Part shown: positions 51,397-61,023 of the stretch, in pieces
Numbering within the stretch: the stretch's first letter is position 1
Layout of the letters: the number at the start of each line of letters is the position of its first letter
Assembly (NCBI RefSeq): GCF_025369935.1
Contig: NZ_CP104467.1
Span: 62,001 to 126,000, forward strand
Length of the DNA stretch: 64,000 bases
Source: Paenibacillus andongensis
GTDB lineage: Bacteria; Bacillota; Bacilli; Paenibacillales; NBRC-103111
Direction of reading: 5' to 3'
Notes under the pieces: generated by a model
Told to the model about the DNA's origin: nothing
The model's database searches: none
The model's input: the letters and a program-made list of their open reading frames with translations, nothing else
Position numbers and translations under genes: made by a program

Positions 51397-53151
51397 ATGA
51401 GAATTCAGCATAACATTGCAGCATTGAACACAGACAACTCCCTTGCGCGCAACAGCGCAGCAACAGGCAAATCCTTAGAGAAATTATCTTCCGGTTTCCG
51501 TATTAACCGTGCTGGTGATGATGCAGCAGGTCTTGCAATCTCCGAAAAAATGAGAGCGCAAATCCGCGGTCTTGACATGGCTTCCAAAAATGCGCAAGAT
51601 GGTATCTCCTTGATTCAAACAGCAGAGGGTGCACTTAACGAAACTCACGACATTCTACAACGTATGCGCGAATTGGCTGACCAATCTGCGAATGGTACGA
51701 ACACAGATGATGATCGTAAAGCGATCCAAAGCGAAGTTAGTCAGTTGAAATCAGAGATCGATCGTATTGGTAACACAACAGAGTTCAATACGAAGAAATT
51801 GTTGAATGGTAGCTTGCAATCTAGTGCAACTGGTACCGTTGCTGCAAACTCGACAACAAGTGCAGTTGTAGCTACTTTGTCTGGTGCAATTTTCAGTGGC
51901 CTTGTGCAACTATCAGGTACCACTACTATTTCTGGTGACAAAGCTACTTACACTCAAGCTTCTGGCGCTAAAGCCGATGTATTCAATATCGATGGCCACA
52001 ACATTTCAGTTGATTGGGGTAGTGTACTATCGCAAACTGATATTGCAGCTCTCCAAGGAATCACTACTGGTTCTACTGTTGGGGCATCGCAAGTGGCAAG
52101 TGTAACTTCAATTTTAACTAAAGGTTTGAATGCAGCAATCGATGCGTATAACGCTTCTGCGGGTTCAAATGGAGCAAATGTTGGTCATGTTAATATTTAT
52201 ACAGATACAACTAATGGTAACCTGGATATTGCAAGTGCTACAAAAGGAACTTCCTCCAATATCTCCATGCAGTTCGGTAATGCAACATCTGTAGGTGAAG
52301 TATTCTTTGGTGGTAGTGGCGCGACGGGTACTGTCTTCCAAGTTGGTGGTGCATCTGGATTTATGTCAGGGGCAACTTCGATTGGTACTGCTACATATAG
52401 TGGTCCTCAAGTTGCTACAACAGATCAAATCACATTCGCAATTAATGGCGTTACAATGAATACTACGTTTAATGCTGGTGTTCTTTCTGGAGTAATTTCT
52501 GGTGGAACGACTTCCTTGGCTTCTGGAGCTACCATACTTGCTAATGCGATTAACGCAGCAATTTCCGGATACAATTCGGGGGCTGGTCTTAATGCAGCAG
52601 ACCCACGATATATCCAAGCGGTTACTTCTTCTACTACTTCTGACGGTAGAATTGTGATTTCATCACAGTCGGGTCCTATTAATTTCTCTGAAATTACTGG
52701 TCATAACACAATTAATGGGCTTGGTTTAACACAAGCACAAACAGAAGCAGGCGGCGCTGGCGGCTTGACTTTCCAAATCGGTGCTAACAGAGGTCAAAAC
52801 CTTACTTTCGGAATTAAAGATATGCGTACTGCAGCTCTAGGTATTGCTGGTATTGATGTATCCACTCAAGCAGGAGCATCTGCAGCTATAACTAATCTTG
52901 ATACTGCACTCTCAGCCGTTTCAACACAACGTGCAAACCTTGGTGCTGTACAAAATCGTTTGGAGCACACAATCAACAACTTGAATACTGCTTCTGAGAA
53001 CCTAACTGGTGCTGAGTCCCGTATTCGTGATGTTGATATGGCGAAAGAAATGATGACCTTCACTAAAAACAACATCCTTTCCCAAGCAGCACAATCCATG
53101 CTTGCTCAAGCTAACCAACAACCACAAGGCGTACTTCAATTGCTACGTTAA
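51397..53151 (+). CDS. hag: Flagellin Hag
   Basis: 584-residue filament protein. The N-terminal D0/D1 part (1-145) reads [20 protein letters not shown] and [20 protein letters not shown]; the C-terminal part (about 450-584) ends [20 protein letters not shown]. Between them about 300 residues of Gly/Ser/Thr-rich sequence form extra surface domains, roughly twice the size of B. subtilis Hag (about 304 residues). Ser/Thr abundance there offers sites for the O-glycosylation implied by the following genes. Start ATG 51397 has AAGGAGG 9 bases upstream; the ATG at 51358 lies in the CsrA hairpin and is not a start. A terminator follows. Confidence 0.96.
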   Translation: MRIQHNIAALNTDNSLARNSAATGKSLEKLSSGFRINRAGDDAAGLAISEKMRAQIRGLDMASKNAQDGISLIQTAEGALNETHDILQRMRELADQSANGTNTDDDRKAIQSEVSQLKSEIDRIGNTTEFNTKKLLNGSLQSSATGTVAANSTTSAVVATLSGAIFSGLVQLSGTTTISGDKATYTQASGAKADVFNIDGHNISVDWGSVLSQTDIAALQGITTGSTVGASQVASVTSILTKGLNAAIDAYNASAGSNGANVGHVNIYTDTTNGNLDIASATKGTSSNISMQFGNATSVGEVFFGGSGATGTVFQVGGASGFMSGATSIGTATYSGPQVATTDQITFAINGVTMNTTFNAGVLSGVISGGTTSLASGATILANAINAAISGYNSGAGLNAADPRYIQAVTSSTTSDGRIVISSQSGPINFSEITGHNTINGLGLTQAQTEAGGAGGLTFQIGANRGQNLTFGIKDMRTAALGIAGIDVSTQAGASAAITNLDTALSAVSTQRANLGAVQNRLEHTINNLNTASENLTGAESRIRDVDMAKEMMTFTKNNILSQAAQSMLAQANQQPQGVLQLLR

Positions 53152-53169
53152 TATCAATAAGTTTTCTCG

Positions 53170-53202
53170 AAAAGGGTTTGGCCATAGGCCAGACCTTTTT
53201 TT
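53170..53202 (+). terminator. Terminator after hag
   Basis: AAAGGGT-TGGCC paired with GGCCA-ACCTTT and seven T. Confidence 0.9.
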
Positions 53203-53276
53203 GTTGAAATAAGTCGTATTACTGCAGACAAGGTATTAATATGTAGTAATTTCCAATGATATATTACTGCATTTGC

Positions 53277-53304
53277 TAATAATGTGATGTTAATCTGCCG
53301 ATAA
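53277..53304 (+). promoter_or_regulatory. Candidate SigD promoter of the glycosylation operon
   Basis: TAAT, 16-base spacer, GCCGATAA (3/4 and 7/8 of consensus), 40 bases before the next start codon. No other promoter with matching spacing was seen in this gap. Confidence 0.6.
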
Positions 53305-53344
53305 CATTAGTATTAAGTGTAACTAAAAGATGGAGGACCCAAAA

Positions 53345-53938
53345 ATGCTAGTTAATCTTCTAAGTGAAACTATTGAATACAGTAATGATAAACAAGGCAT
53401 CGATTTATTATTTAACAATTTGGCTATTTTGTTGGCAGAAGACAAGTATTTTTTGAGTCATATACTATTAAATGATAACGAAATATATAGTGATTTTCGG
53501 ATGAAAATTGAAGATGAAATTAAACAGATTGAATCATTACAGATTATTTTACTTACTCCAGTTGAAAGAAAAATAGAGACTATTAATACTCTTTTTGACT
53601 ATTTGACGAGTGCGCTACCTTCATTGCACGTTTTGGTAGAACGGTTATATCAAGGTGATGAAGAGAAAGTAAGTAGCTCGCTTTCTGAATTCTCCGAGGG
53701 GGCACAATGGGTCATATCAGCACTTCATTATTTGCAAGAATCGGAAGCAAGCTCGTCTAATAATCTTTTTTTTCGTGAGACCCTATCCAAGCTACAAGCG
53801 CAATTTATTCAAATGTTTAGCTCTCTTCAAGAAAAGGACTTTATTGGTTTGGCTGATTTAATAACTTACGAACAGATACCTCTGTTGCAGCTGTTGAACG
53901 ACTATGTAGAAGGCTTACAGAAGGTGGGGAAAAAATAA
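53345..53938 (+). CDS. Helical protein of unknown function, head of the glycosylation operon
   Basis: 197 residues, mainly helical and acidic with no membrane segment, signal peptide or known domain (for example LLFNNLAILLAEDKYFLSH, YVEGLQKVGKK at the end). Its stop overlaps the start of the Maf-type transferase by one base (TAATG), so the two are coupled and it may be a partner or chaperone of it. TGGAGGA lies 7 bases before ATG 53345; an ATG at 53330 overlaps that site. Length and helix content are reminiscent of flagellar chaperones, but this is only a guess. Confidence 0.65.
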   Translation: MLVNLLSETIEYSNDKQGIDLLFNNLAILLAEDKYFLSHILLNDNEIYSDFRMKIEDEIKQIESLQIILLTPVERKIETINTLFDYLTSALPSLHVLVERLYQGDEEKVSSSLSEFSEGAQWVISALHYLQESEASSSNNLFFRETLSKLQAQFIQMFSSLQEKDFIGLADLITYEQIPLLQLLNDYVEGLQKVGKK

Positions 53939-55836
53939 TGTATTGGAACGATAATGAAGCGTTTCTTGCAAGAAAGTTTCCGCAAGTACTTCAATTTCTA
54001 AAAGATAAGCGCTCAATTTTCGAACAAGAGCCAATAGAAGTAATTACTTCAAAATCAGGGCAACCCATTATTCAAATAAGAACAAATGAAAAAATATTGT
54101 CTTTTCATAGTCAATATGACCCTATATTTGAAGCGAAAAAAATTATAGAAAAGTATGCTGATGAACTGCAGAAAGCAAAGCATGTACTATTTTATGGATT
54201 TGGATTTGGTTATCACGTTGAACAAATAGTTGAGCAATACCCGGAAATTAATTATTCTGTTTTCGACCCATTCCCAGTTGTATTTGGAGAATGTATGAAA
54301 TATCGTTCTTATCGCCAAGTAGGCTTGCATAAGGCTATTAATATATATTTAGACAATCTAGCGGACTTCTACATGAACCATTTTGCTAGTCAAGGTTTAG
54401 GAGATGTAATTATTATTCCTCATCCTACCTATGAGCGAATTTTTTCTACACATTATAAGACTTTTTTAGAGAAGTTCAGAACACAACTCCAAGAACAGCG
54501 TTTATCTATTGGTGTAAATAACTATTTTCAACGGTTGTGGACGGTCAACAGCATGGCGAATTTTTCAAAAGTTATGCGTACACCTTCTATTATAGGGACT
54601 AAGAAAAAGTACTTTGAAGGAAAACCAGCTGTAATAGTATCAGCAGGACCGTCTTTAGAAGAAGAATATGAAAGATTGAAAAAAATCAAAGAAAACGGTC
54701 TTGCTTATATAATTGCCGTTGGCTCGGCTAATAAAGCTCTAATTAATCAAGGGATATATCCTGATGCAATTTGCACCTATGATCCTTCAACAGTCAATCA
54801 TTTAGTATTCCAAGAAATAATTGATCAAAAAATAGAAAATATTCCTTTAATCTTTGGTTCTTCAGTGGGTCTGCAGACATTGGAACTTTATCCAGGTCCT
54901 AAACTTCATATGATTACTAGTCAAGATTCTATCTCTAATTTTCTTATTGGTGAAGAACGCTTGTATCAACAGTTCGGCAATCAAGTGGTTTTGGATGCAC
55001 CTTCAGTAGCCATTATAGCGTTAGAAGTACTTAATAAACTTGAGTGCAGTGAAGTCATTTTAGTTGGACAAAACTTCGCATATAAAAATAACAAGTACTA
55101 CACTAGTGGTGTTAGTTACAGCGATCGTAGCACGGAATTGACAACTCACGATTTAGAAACGGTTATTGAGATTGAGAGTGTGGATGGTGGGAAAGTCATC
55201 ACTAGTGCCGCACATAACTCGAGTCGTATGGCGATGGAACAATATATTACTACTATGAATTCCAAAATTATGATTTATAATACTACAACAAACGGAGCAA
55301 AGATTAAGGGAGCTGAGTTTATTGCATTAGAAGATGTTATAAACCGCTTTCTTCATGAACGTATTGTTGAATCCAATTGGTTTGAGATCGAAGATGAGAG
55401 TGATTACGATTTTACATATATTATTGAGAAAATGAAGATCTTGGAGAAAGATTTCGAGGATCTTGATAAACTGGTTATTGATATTGTTAGAGCAGTAAAA
55501 AAACTTGAAACAGTTGCTTTACTACGCCATAATGCTCAAGTTCAAAAATTAATTGAAAAATTTAATAGATATAATCAGCGACTTTACGACAATCAATACT
55601 ATAAGGTTTGTTTGCAGCCAATGGTTAGATTGGAATATGCTATGTTGCAAAAGGATCTTGGTAAAATCCAAAAAGAAACTGATGTATTTGAAAAGGCAAA
55701 CTTAATAATTAACATATTTGGTAGTTATATTTACTCTTGCCAGTTAGCAATGCGAGATACTTCTGTGTTTTTTAAACTATTAGTTTCCACGTTCGAGAAG
55801 TCGGAAGAAGCAGAAATTAAACAGGGGGCATTTTAG
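53938..55836 (+). CDS. Maf-type motility-associated glycosyltransferase (DUF115, MptE-like)
   Basis: 632-residue protein of the Maf family, which in Campylobacter, Helicobacter and Geobacillus/Clostridium moves nonulosonic acids onto flagellin Ser/Thr. The DUF115 core (about 200-450) has KPAVIVSAGPSLEEE, ICTYDPSTVNHLVF and the SEVILVGQNFAYKNNKYY-like stretch; the N-terminal part has LFYGFGFGYHVEQIVEQYPE, and the C-terminal 150 residues are a helical bundle. It lies downstream of hag with a SigD promoter ahead, so flagellin is the likely acceptor. Codon use and base composition (35% G+C in 54001-54060) are much more AT-rich than the genes before hag. Confidence 0.85.
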   Translation: MYWNDNEAFLARKFPQVLQFLKDKRSIFEQEPIEVITSKSGQPIIQIRTNEKILSFHSQYDPIFEAKKIIEKYADELQKAKHVLFYGFGFGYHVEQIVEQYPEINYSVFDPFPVVFGECMKYRSYRQVGLHKAINIYLDNLADFYMNHFASQGLGDVIIIPHPTYERIFSTHYKTFLEKFRTQLQEQRLSIGVNNYFQRLWTVNSMANFSKVMRTPSIIGTKKKYFEGKPAVIVSAGPSLEEEYERLKKIKENGLAYIIAVGSANKALINQGIYPDAICTYDPSTVNHLVFQEIIDQKIENIPLIFGSSVGLQTLELYPGPKLHMITSQDSISNFLIGEERLYQQFGNQVVLDAPSVAIIALEVLNKLECSEVILVGQNFAYKNNKYYTSGVSYSDRSTELTTHDLETVIEIESVDGGKVITSAAHNSSRMAMEQYITTMNSKIMIYNTTTNGAKIKGAEFIALEDVINRFLHERIVESNWFEIEDESDYDFTYIIEKMKILEKDFEDLDKLVIDIVRAVKKLETVALLRHNAQVQKLIEKFNRYNQRLYDNQYYKVCLQPMVRLEYAMLQKDLGKIQKETDVFEKANLIINIFGSYIYSCQLAMRDTSVFFKLLVSTFEKSEEAEIKQGAF

Positions 55837-55838
55837 AT

Positions 55839-56480
55839 ATGAAAACAAGCCAAATGGATCTTTGGACAAGTGAATTCGGTGCAGAATACACAGAAAGAAA
55901 TACTTTCTCTGTAGGTGAACTTGATGATATTTATAGAGCTCAATATGGATATACTCGTTCAGAAATGAATCAAAAATTTCTTTCTGACAAGAAAATCGAT
56001 AATTTATTGGAAGTTGGTTGTAATGTAGGGAATCAGCTTCGTAATCTGCAGAGTTTAAAGTACGAAAATTTATACGGTATTGAGCTTCAGTCTTATGCTG
56101 TTGAGAGAGCAAAACAATTATCAAAAGGAATCAACATTATTCAAGGACATGCTTTTGATTTGCCTTTCAAGAATCAATATTTCGACTTAGTATATACAAG
56201 TGGTGTTTTAATTCATATTGCTCCAGAAGATATTTCCAAAGCATTGAATGAGATTTATCGTGTTAGCAAACGCTACATCTGGGGCTTAGAATACTATTCT
56301 GAAGCTTATGAAGAAAAAGATTATCGCGGTAATCAACAGGCCATGTGGAAAACAAATTTCTGTGAGTTGTATTTAAAACAATTTCCTGATCTTATTTTAG
56401 TTAAAGAAGAAAAGTATAAATATTTGCAAAATGATCAAATCGATCAAATGTTCTTACTTGAAAAACCAGTTAAGGGTTGA
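55839..56480 (+). CDS. Pseudaminic-acid-associated methyltransferase (class I, SAM-dependent)
   Basis: 213-residue Rossmann methyltransferase with motif I LLEVGCNVGNQLRNL, GHAFDLPFKNQYFDLVYTSG and VLIHIAPEDISKALNEIYR. It fits the TIGR03587 type found in flagellin glycosylation clusters, where it would methylate the sugar or a precursor; the exact acceptor is unknown. Starts 2 bases after the Maf stop. The YIWGLEYYSEAYEEKDYRG segment is also typical of the group. Confidence 0.8.
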   Translation: MKTSQMDLWTSEFGAEYTERNTFSVGELDDIYRAQYGYTRSEMNQKFLSDKKIDNLLEVGCNVGNQLRNLQSLKYENLYGIELQSYAVERAKQLSKGINIIQGHAFDLPFKNQYFDLVYTSGVLIHIAPEDISKALNEIYRVSKRYIWGLEYYSEAYEEKDYRGNQQAMWKTNFCELYLKQFPDLILVKEEKYKYLQNDQIDQMFLLEKPVKG

Positions 56481-56485
56481 TATAA

Positions 56486-57022
56486 ATGAAACCTTTCCTT
56501 TCAGGAAATAAGGTGTACTTGCGCCAAATCGAGCAAGAAGATTTATTTGGTCCGTATATGGACTGGTTCCATGACTCAGAGGTAACACATCATATGCTTA
56601 AAGGAGCGCTTCCACTAAGCCGGAAGCAACAGCAAGATTATTTTGATCAAGTCATTAATAATTCTACTAATTTGATTCTTGCTATTATCCATAAGGAAGA
56701 TAATGCTCATATTGGTAATGTAGGCCTCCATAACATGGATGCTATACATCGCTTTGCTGAAATGGGTGTTATTATTGGAAATAAGGATTATTGGGGGAAA
56801 AAGTTGGGCGAAGAAGCTATTCGGCTTATTTGTGAACATGGATTTAACCAACTAAATCTAAATCGAATTGAGCTTGGTGTTATTCATTCTCATAAATCTG
56901 CTATACGTCTTTATGAAAAATTGGGGTTTAGGCATGAAGGAGTTAAACGAAACCATATTTTCAAACACGGTAATTATGTTGACGTTGTCTTAATGGCGAT
57001 GTTAAAGGGAGAGATGCTTTGA
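56486..57022 (+). CDS. GNAT N-acetyltransferase, PseH/SpsD-like
   Basis: 178-residue acetyltransferase of the RimJ/RimL kind: VYLRQIEQEDL at the start, acetyl-CoA loop GVIIGNKDYWGKKLGEEAIR, and SAIRLYEKLGFRHEGVKRNH near the end. In pseudaminic-type pathways PseH acetylates the 4-amino group made by an aminotransferase such as PseC; two DegT aminotransferases stand nearby. The assignment to that step is from context; other amino sugars are possible. Confidence 0.8.
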   Translation: MKPFLSGNKVYLRQIEQEDLFGPYMDWFHDSEVTHHMLKGALPLSRKQQQDYFDQVINNSTNLILAIIHKEDNAHIGNVGLHNMDAIHRFAEMGVIIGNKDYWGKKLGEEAIRLICEHGFNQLNLNRIELGVIHSHKSAIRLYEKLGFRHEGVKRNHIFKHGNYVDVVLMAMLKGEML

Positions 57023-58032
57023 TGTTCTCTTCTGTAGTTATTGGTTTAGGTCAAATAGGACTCATGTATGATTTTGAAGAGAAGCGAGTGCACCCATCTA
57101 GTCATTGTTTGGCCTATGAGACGAATAGTCACATAAACTTGGTGGCTGCTGCTGATGTGAATGTCACAAGAGAATCAGACTTGCATAGAATTGCTGCGAA
57201 GACAAGGTTTTATAACAACTACTTGGAAATGCTTAATGAAAATAGTCAAGTTGACATAGTTAGTATTTGTACTCCCCCAATTAATCGATTTAATGAGCTA
57301 AGAGAAATTATTGAAATTTCAAGAGCAAGGATTATTTTTTGTGAGAAGCCTTTAGCTTTAAATATTGAAGAGGCAGAGCATATCTTAAAGTTAGTCCAGA
57401 CTTATAACGGTATCATAGTTCCTAATATATCTAGACGTTGGATTCCTGAGTTTATTCAAATCAGAGACTTTATCCGCAGTAATCAATATGGCTCTCTTCA
57501 AAAGATTCATGCCAGATATACTAGAGGCATATATAATTCTGGAACTCATTTATTTGATTTGATCCGTTGGCTTACATCGGATATAACAGAAGTTTTTACG
57601 GCCAATCAAGTTCTAACATCAGCAGACAAAGATAATGATCCTTCATATAGTTTTTTGTTTAAGCTTCAGGATGGACAAACAGGCTATGCAGAAGCATTTG
57701 ACGATAGACATTATTATTTCTTTGAAATCGATCTTTACTTTGAACGTGGAAAAATTGAAATCAAGCAAAGTGGCAATCAAATATTTTATTATGTAAATCG
57801 CGCGCATTCATTGTTTACGGGGTTTCAAGAACTTTATATCGAGAAGGAATTTGGCCAAATACTCACCCAATCTGCTCTAAAGTTAGCTATAGAAAATCTT
57901 ATTTCTGTCTTAAATGAAAAAGATACGCCGTTTTGCAAATTAGAGGATGCATGCATTCCACTATATGTTGGACGAGCTATAGAGAGGTCTTTTCAGAGCA
58001 AAACATGGCAAAAAGTTGAGGTGACAATCTAG
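57022..58032 (+). CDS. Gfo/Idh/MocA family sugar oxidoreductase
   Basis: 336-residue NAD(P)-dependent dehydrogenase. The N-terminal Rossmann site is SSVVIGLGQIGLMYDFEE, followed by VSICTPPINRFNELREII and the EKPLAL motif with catalytic Lys; the C-terminal domain has GTHLFDLIRWL, the conserved His of the family. Such enzymes oxidise or epimerise nucleotide sugars. Starts at ATG 57022, overlapping the previous stop (TGATG). It is not part of the core pseudaminic acid pathway, so it points to an additional sugar change. Confidence 0.85.
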   Translation: MFSSVVIGLGQIGLMYDFEEKRVHPSSHCLAYETNSHINLVAAADVNVTRESDLHRIAAKTRFYNNYLEMLNENSQVDIVSICTPPINRFNELREIIEISRARIIFCEKPLALNIEEAEHILKLVQTYNGIIVPNISRRWIPEFIQIRDFIRSNQYGSLQKIHARYTRGIYNSGTHLFDLIRWLTSDITEVFTANQVLTSADKDNDPSYSFLFKLQDGQTGYAEAFDDRHYYFFEIDLYFERGKIEIKQSGNQIFYYVNRAHSLFTGFQELYIEKEFGQILTQSALKLAIENLISVLNEKDTPFCKLEDACIPLYVGRAIERSFQSKTWQKVEVTI

Positions 58033-58715
58033 TGTTAATATATGAGGCAACTATAAAGAAATGGAACGACTTGCACAATATGAACAACTTTCGATTGAGG
58101 TATCCATCGGAAGTTGTTGTTCAATTTGTATTCCATCACTTCCCTAGGGGGAAAAGTCTTCGCTTATTGGATTTAGGAGCAGGTAGCGGAAGGCACACCT
58201 TCTTTCTAGCAAGTGAAGGATACAAAGTCACTGCATCGGATGTTTCCGATTCAGCTATCGATTATATTAATAAGATGACATTAGAGGGTGAATTTCATAA
58301 TATTGAAACTTCAGTCAATTCAGCATCTCATTTACCTTTTGAGTCAGATTCTTTTGATGGCTGTATTTCTTACGCGGTTCTATATTACCTAACATATTCT
58401 CAAATAGAATTAGCTTTTCAAGAACTATTTCGTGTTTTGAAAAAAGATGGGGTCGCTTTTATTGTCGTAAGATCTACGGATGATCATCGTTTTCGAAAGG
58501 GAAACGAAATAGAGAAGAACACCTTTATTATTCATGAGAATGATTCCAATAAATCATCATTCCATGAGAACGGTATGACGATGCATTTCTTTTCAAGGGA
58601 TGAATTAACTGAATTAACCTCATCATTTAGCCAAGTATTTATAGATCGAATAGATCAAACTATGAATAATTGTGAATTTGTTGAGAGTAATTTTTTAGTA
58701 AAATTAGTTAAGTGA
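58032..58715 (+). CDS. Class I SAM-dependent methyltransferase
   Basis: 227-residue methyltransferase: motif I LRLLDLGAGSGRHTFFLA, VTASDVSDSAIDYI, SHLPFESDSFDGCISYAVLY. It begins with GTG 58032, overlapping the previous stop by one base, so it is coupled to the oxidoreductase. It resembles sugar- or small-molecule methylases, not DNA enzymes. The second methyltransferase in this run, which suggests a methylated glycan. Confidence 0.82.
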   Translation: MLIYEATIKKWNDLHNMNNFRLRYPSEVVVQFVFHHFPRGKSLRLLDLGAGSGRHTFFLASEGYKVTASDVSDSAIDYINKMTLEGEFHNIETSVNSASHLPFESDSFDGCISYAVLYYLTYSQIELAFQELFRVLKKDGVAFIVVRSTDDHRFRKGNEIEKNTFIIHENDSNKSSFHENGMTMHFFSRDELTELTSSFSQVFIDRIDQTMNNCEFVESNFLVKLVK

Positions 58716-58730
58716 GAGGTGTAATGAATC

Positions 58731-60029
58731 ATGAGTAAATTAGCTTTGTTAGGCGGTACTCCAATTCGTAAAGAACCGATTCCTTGGGTGAATACTATGG
58801 GTGCTGAAGAAACAGAAGCTGTACTTAAAGTTATGGAATCAGGGAGCTTATCTGCTTTTTATGGTAGAGCGGGTAGTGGTTTTTTTGGTGGAAATAAAGT
58901 AAGAGAAATTGAAGATAGTTTTGCAAAGAAATTTGGTTCTAAGTTTGCTATCTCTGTAAATTCAGCCACGACCGCCCTTCATGCTGCAATTGCTGCCTGT
59001 GAAATAGGTCCGGGTGATGAGGTCCTTGTAACACCTTATACGATGGTTGCAACTGCTTCGGCCGTTCTTATGAACAATGCAGTGCCCGTGTTTGTTGATA
59101 TAGATCCAGATACGTTTAATTTAAATCCTTTTGAAATGGAGAAGTGGATAACGCCGAGAACTAAAGCGGTTATTGTTACTAACCTCTTTGGTTTGCCAGC
59201 AGACCTTCCTGAAATTTTAAGAATCGCAAATAAACATAACTTGTACGTTATTGAAGATAATGCTCAGGCTCCTGGAGCTACCATTAATGGTAAATTTGCT
59301 TCTACTTTTGGTCATTTAGGCATATTTAGTTTGAACTATCACAAGGTTATTCATAGTGGTGAAGGCGGTATCATTGTAACAGATGATGAAGACTTAGCGC
59401 GCCGCTGCCAGTTAGTACGGAATCATGGTGAAATGGTTGTTGATGATGTAAATGATTGGGAAACCGTTGTCCTTGGAAATAATTATAGGATGACCGAGTT
59501 ACATGCGGCTATTGGAATTGAACAGTTAAAGAAATTGGATGGATTTCTTGTGAAAAGAAGAGCATTAGCAGATATAATAACAAATAAGCTAGCGCAAATA
59601 CCGGGCATTAAAGGAGTAACGACTCCAGAAGGATACGAGCACTCCTATTACGTATATCCAATTGTATTTGAAAGTGAAATCTGGGGTATTTCTCGACAAG
59701 TTTTTACGGATGCTTTGAAGGCAGAAGGATTCCCTGTTTATGGAGGATATCAAAAGCCGATTTATATGCTTCCTATGTACCAACATAAAAAAGTGTATAA
59801 TCAAACAACGATTCCTTTTTCTTTGATTGATAATCCAATCCAGAAATATGAGAGAGGGATATGTCCAGTTGTAGAAGAATTGTATGATAACAAATTTATT
59901 TCAGCAGATATATGCCGAGAGCCTTTTACTGCGGCAGATATTGATGATTTTTGCGCAGCTATTTTGAAAATATGGGAAGAACGGGACCAGCTTTATGACC
60001 ATCAAAAAGATTCTGTTTCTTTCTCATGA
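58731..60029 (+). CDS. DegT/DnrJ/EryC1/StrS-family aminotransferase
   Basis: 432-residue PLP enzyme that adds an amino group to a keto-sugar. Residues: SATTALHAAIAACEIGPGDE for the cofactor phosphate, VIEDNAQAPGA near 180 with the Asp that contacts the PLP ring, and FSLNYHKVIHSGEGG with the PLP-binding Lys near 204; C-terminal RGICPVVEELYDN. It is longer than PseC (about 370-380) and closer to the pyridoxal transaminases of amino-deoxy-sugars. Two such enzymes exist in this run, so two different amination steps are likely. Confidence 0.88.
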   Translation: MSKLALLGGTPIRKEPIPWVNTMGAEETEAVLKVMESGSLSAFYGRAGSGFFGGNKVREIEDSFAKKFGSKFAISVNSATTALHAAIAACEIGPGDEVLVTPYTMVATASAVLMNNAVPVFVDIDPDTFNLNPFEMEKWITPRTKAVIVTNLFGLPADLPEILRIANKHNLYVIEDNAQAPGATINGKFASTFGHLGIFSLNYHKVIHSGEGGIIVTDDEDLARRCQLVRNHGEMVVDDVNDWETVVLGNNYRMTELHAAIGIEQLKKLDGFLVKRRALADIITNKLAQIPGIKGVTTPEGYEHSYYVYPIVFESEIWGISRQVFTDALKAEGFPVYGGYQKPIYMLPMYQHKKVYNQTTIPFSLIDNPIQKYERGICPVVEELYDNKFISADICREPFTAADIDDFCAAILKIWEERDQLYDHQKDSVSFS

Positions 60030-61023
60030 TCCAGGTGGTCATGATGTAATTAAACCTTTGGTTGATCGTGCGGAAATATTAAATCTTCCACACTCTTTTT
60101 ATGGAACACATACCGATGTCGTACAGTCCGGAACTAAATTTGATTACACTGCTACTTTGAGCAAAATTGAAGTAGAGTTAGCGAACAATGAGTTTTGTGG
60201 TCTTGTAACAGGCACTAGTTGGGGAAGTAGTTTGGAGCAAACGGTGATTCAATTATTTGAATATAAAGGTGTGCCCACCCTAACAGTACTTGATTACTGG
60301 TCCAACTACATGGAACGGTTAGAAATTCAAGACAAAGCACACATCTTTCCAACGTATTATATTGTAATGGATGAGATAGCACGAGAAGAAGCAGTTGATC
60401 ATGGAGTACCGGAATCCATTATTCGTGTTCTCGGACATCCAGGAATGGACACTATTATTCAGAGAAGTCAAAGTCAAATTAAATCGGGTCGTCATTTAAT
60501 ATCGGATACAACCATGAAAGTATTATTTCTTTCCCAACCTTTGTCCGTTTTATACGGAAATGAGCTTGGTTTTACAGAAAAAGATGCTATTGAGGATTGT
60601 CTCAGCTTTTTTACTAACAATCATCATTATACATTCGATATTAAGTTACACCCAAAAGATCAAGAATATCTTAAAGTGCTATATAAAGAAAGATTGGTGG
60701 AGGGGCAATTGCTAGACCTACTGCCAAACTATCATTTAATCATAGGAATGTCGACAATGGGGTTATTACATTCATATTTAATGGGTGTACCAGCATTGAG
60801 TTATCAGCCTAACTTGCAGGGAAACGATACCTCTATCACAAGTAAGCTGAATCTACTCCCCGCTTTTTATACGAAGGAAAAGTTGTATGATTTTTTTAAT
60901 AGTTCCTTGGTGGACTATATAAATTTATATGAAATTAAGCTAAAGAAAAATCAGCTTCTATGGTTGGATGGCAATTCAACAGTTAGAGTAATAGCTTTTA
61001 TTAAGGAGGTATTTTCCTTATAA
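59995..61023 (+). CDS. GT-B-like protein of the glycosylation operon
   Basis: 342 residues. N-terminal KKILFLSHDPGGHDVIKPL and C-terminal LIIGMSTMGLLHSYLMGVPA with KLHPKDQEYL have the look of GT-B folds such as UDP-GlcNAc 2-epimerases or of hydrolases like PseG, but I cannot place it in a named family. Its start overlaps the aminotransferase by 35 bases, and its stop overlaps the next start by one base. A PseG-like place in the pathway is plausible from its neighbours only. Confidence 0.6.
   Translation: MTIKKILFLSHDPGGHDVIKPLVDRAEILNLPHSFYGTHTDVVQSGTKFDYTATLSKIEVELANNEFCGLVTGTSWGSSLEQTVIQLFEYKGVPTLTVLDYWSNYMERLEIQDKAHIFPTYYIVMDEIAREEAVDHGVPESIIRVLGHPGMDTIIQRSQSQIKSGRHLISDTTMKVLFLSQPLSVLYGNELGFTEKDAIEDCLSFFTNNHHYTFDIKLHPKDQEYLKVLYKERLVEGQLLDLLPNYHLIIGMSTMGLLHSYLMGVPALSYQPNLQGNDTSITSKLNLLPAFYTKEKLYDFFNSSLVDYINLYEIKLKKNQLLWLDGNSTVRVIAFIKEVFSL

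Noticed and set aside
53170..53344. flaG or fliD directly after hag, as in B. subtilis
   Set aside because: Neither gene is found; the next coding region is the helical protein and Maf transferase. They may lie after the glycosylation genes, outside the window.
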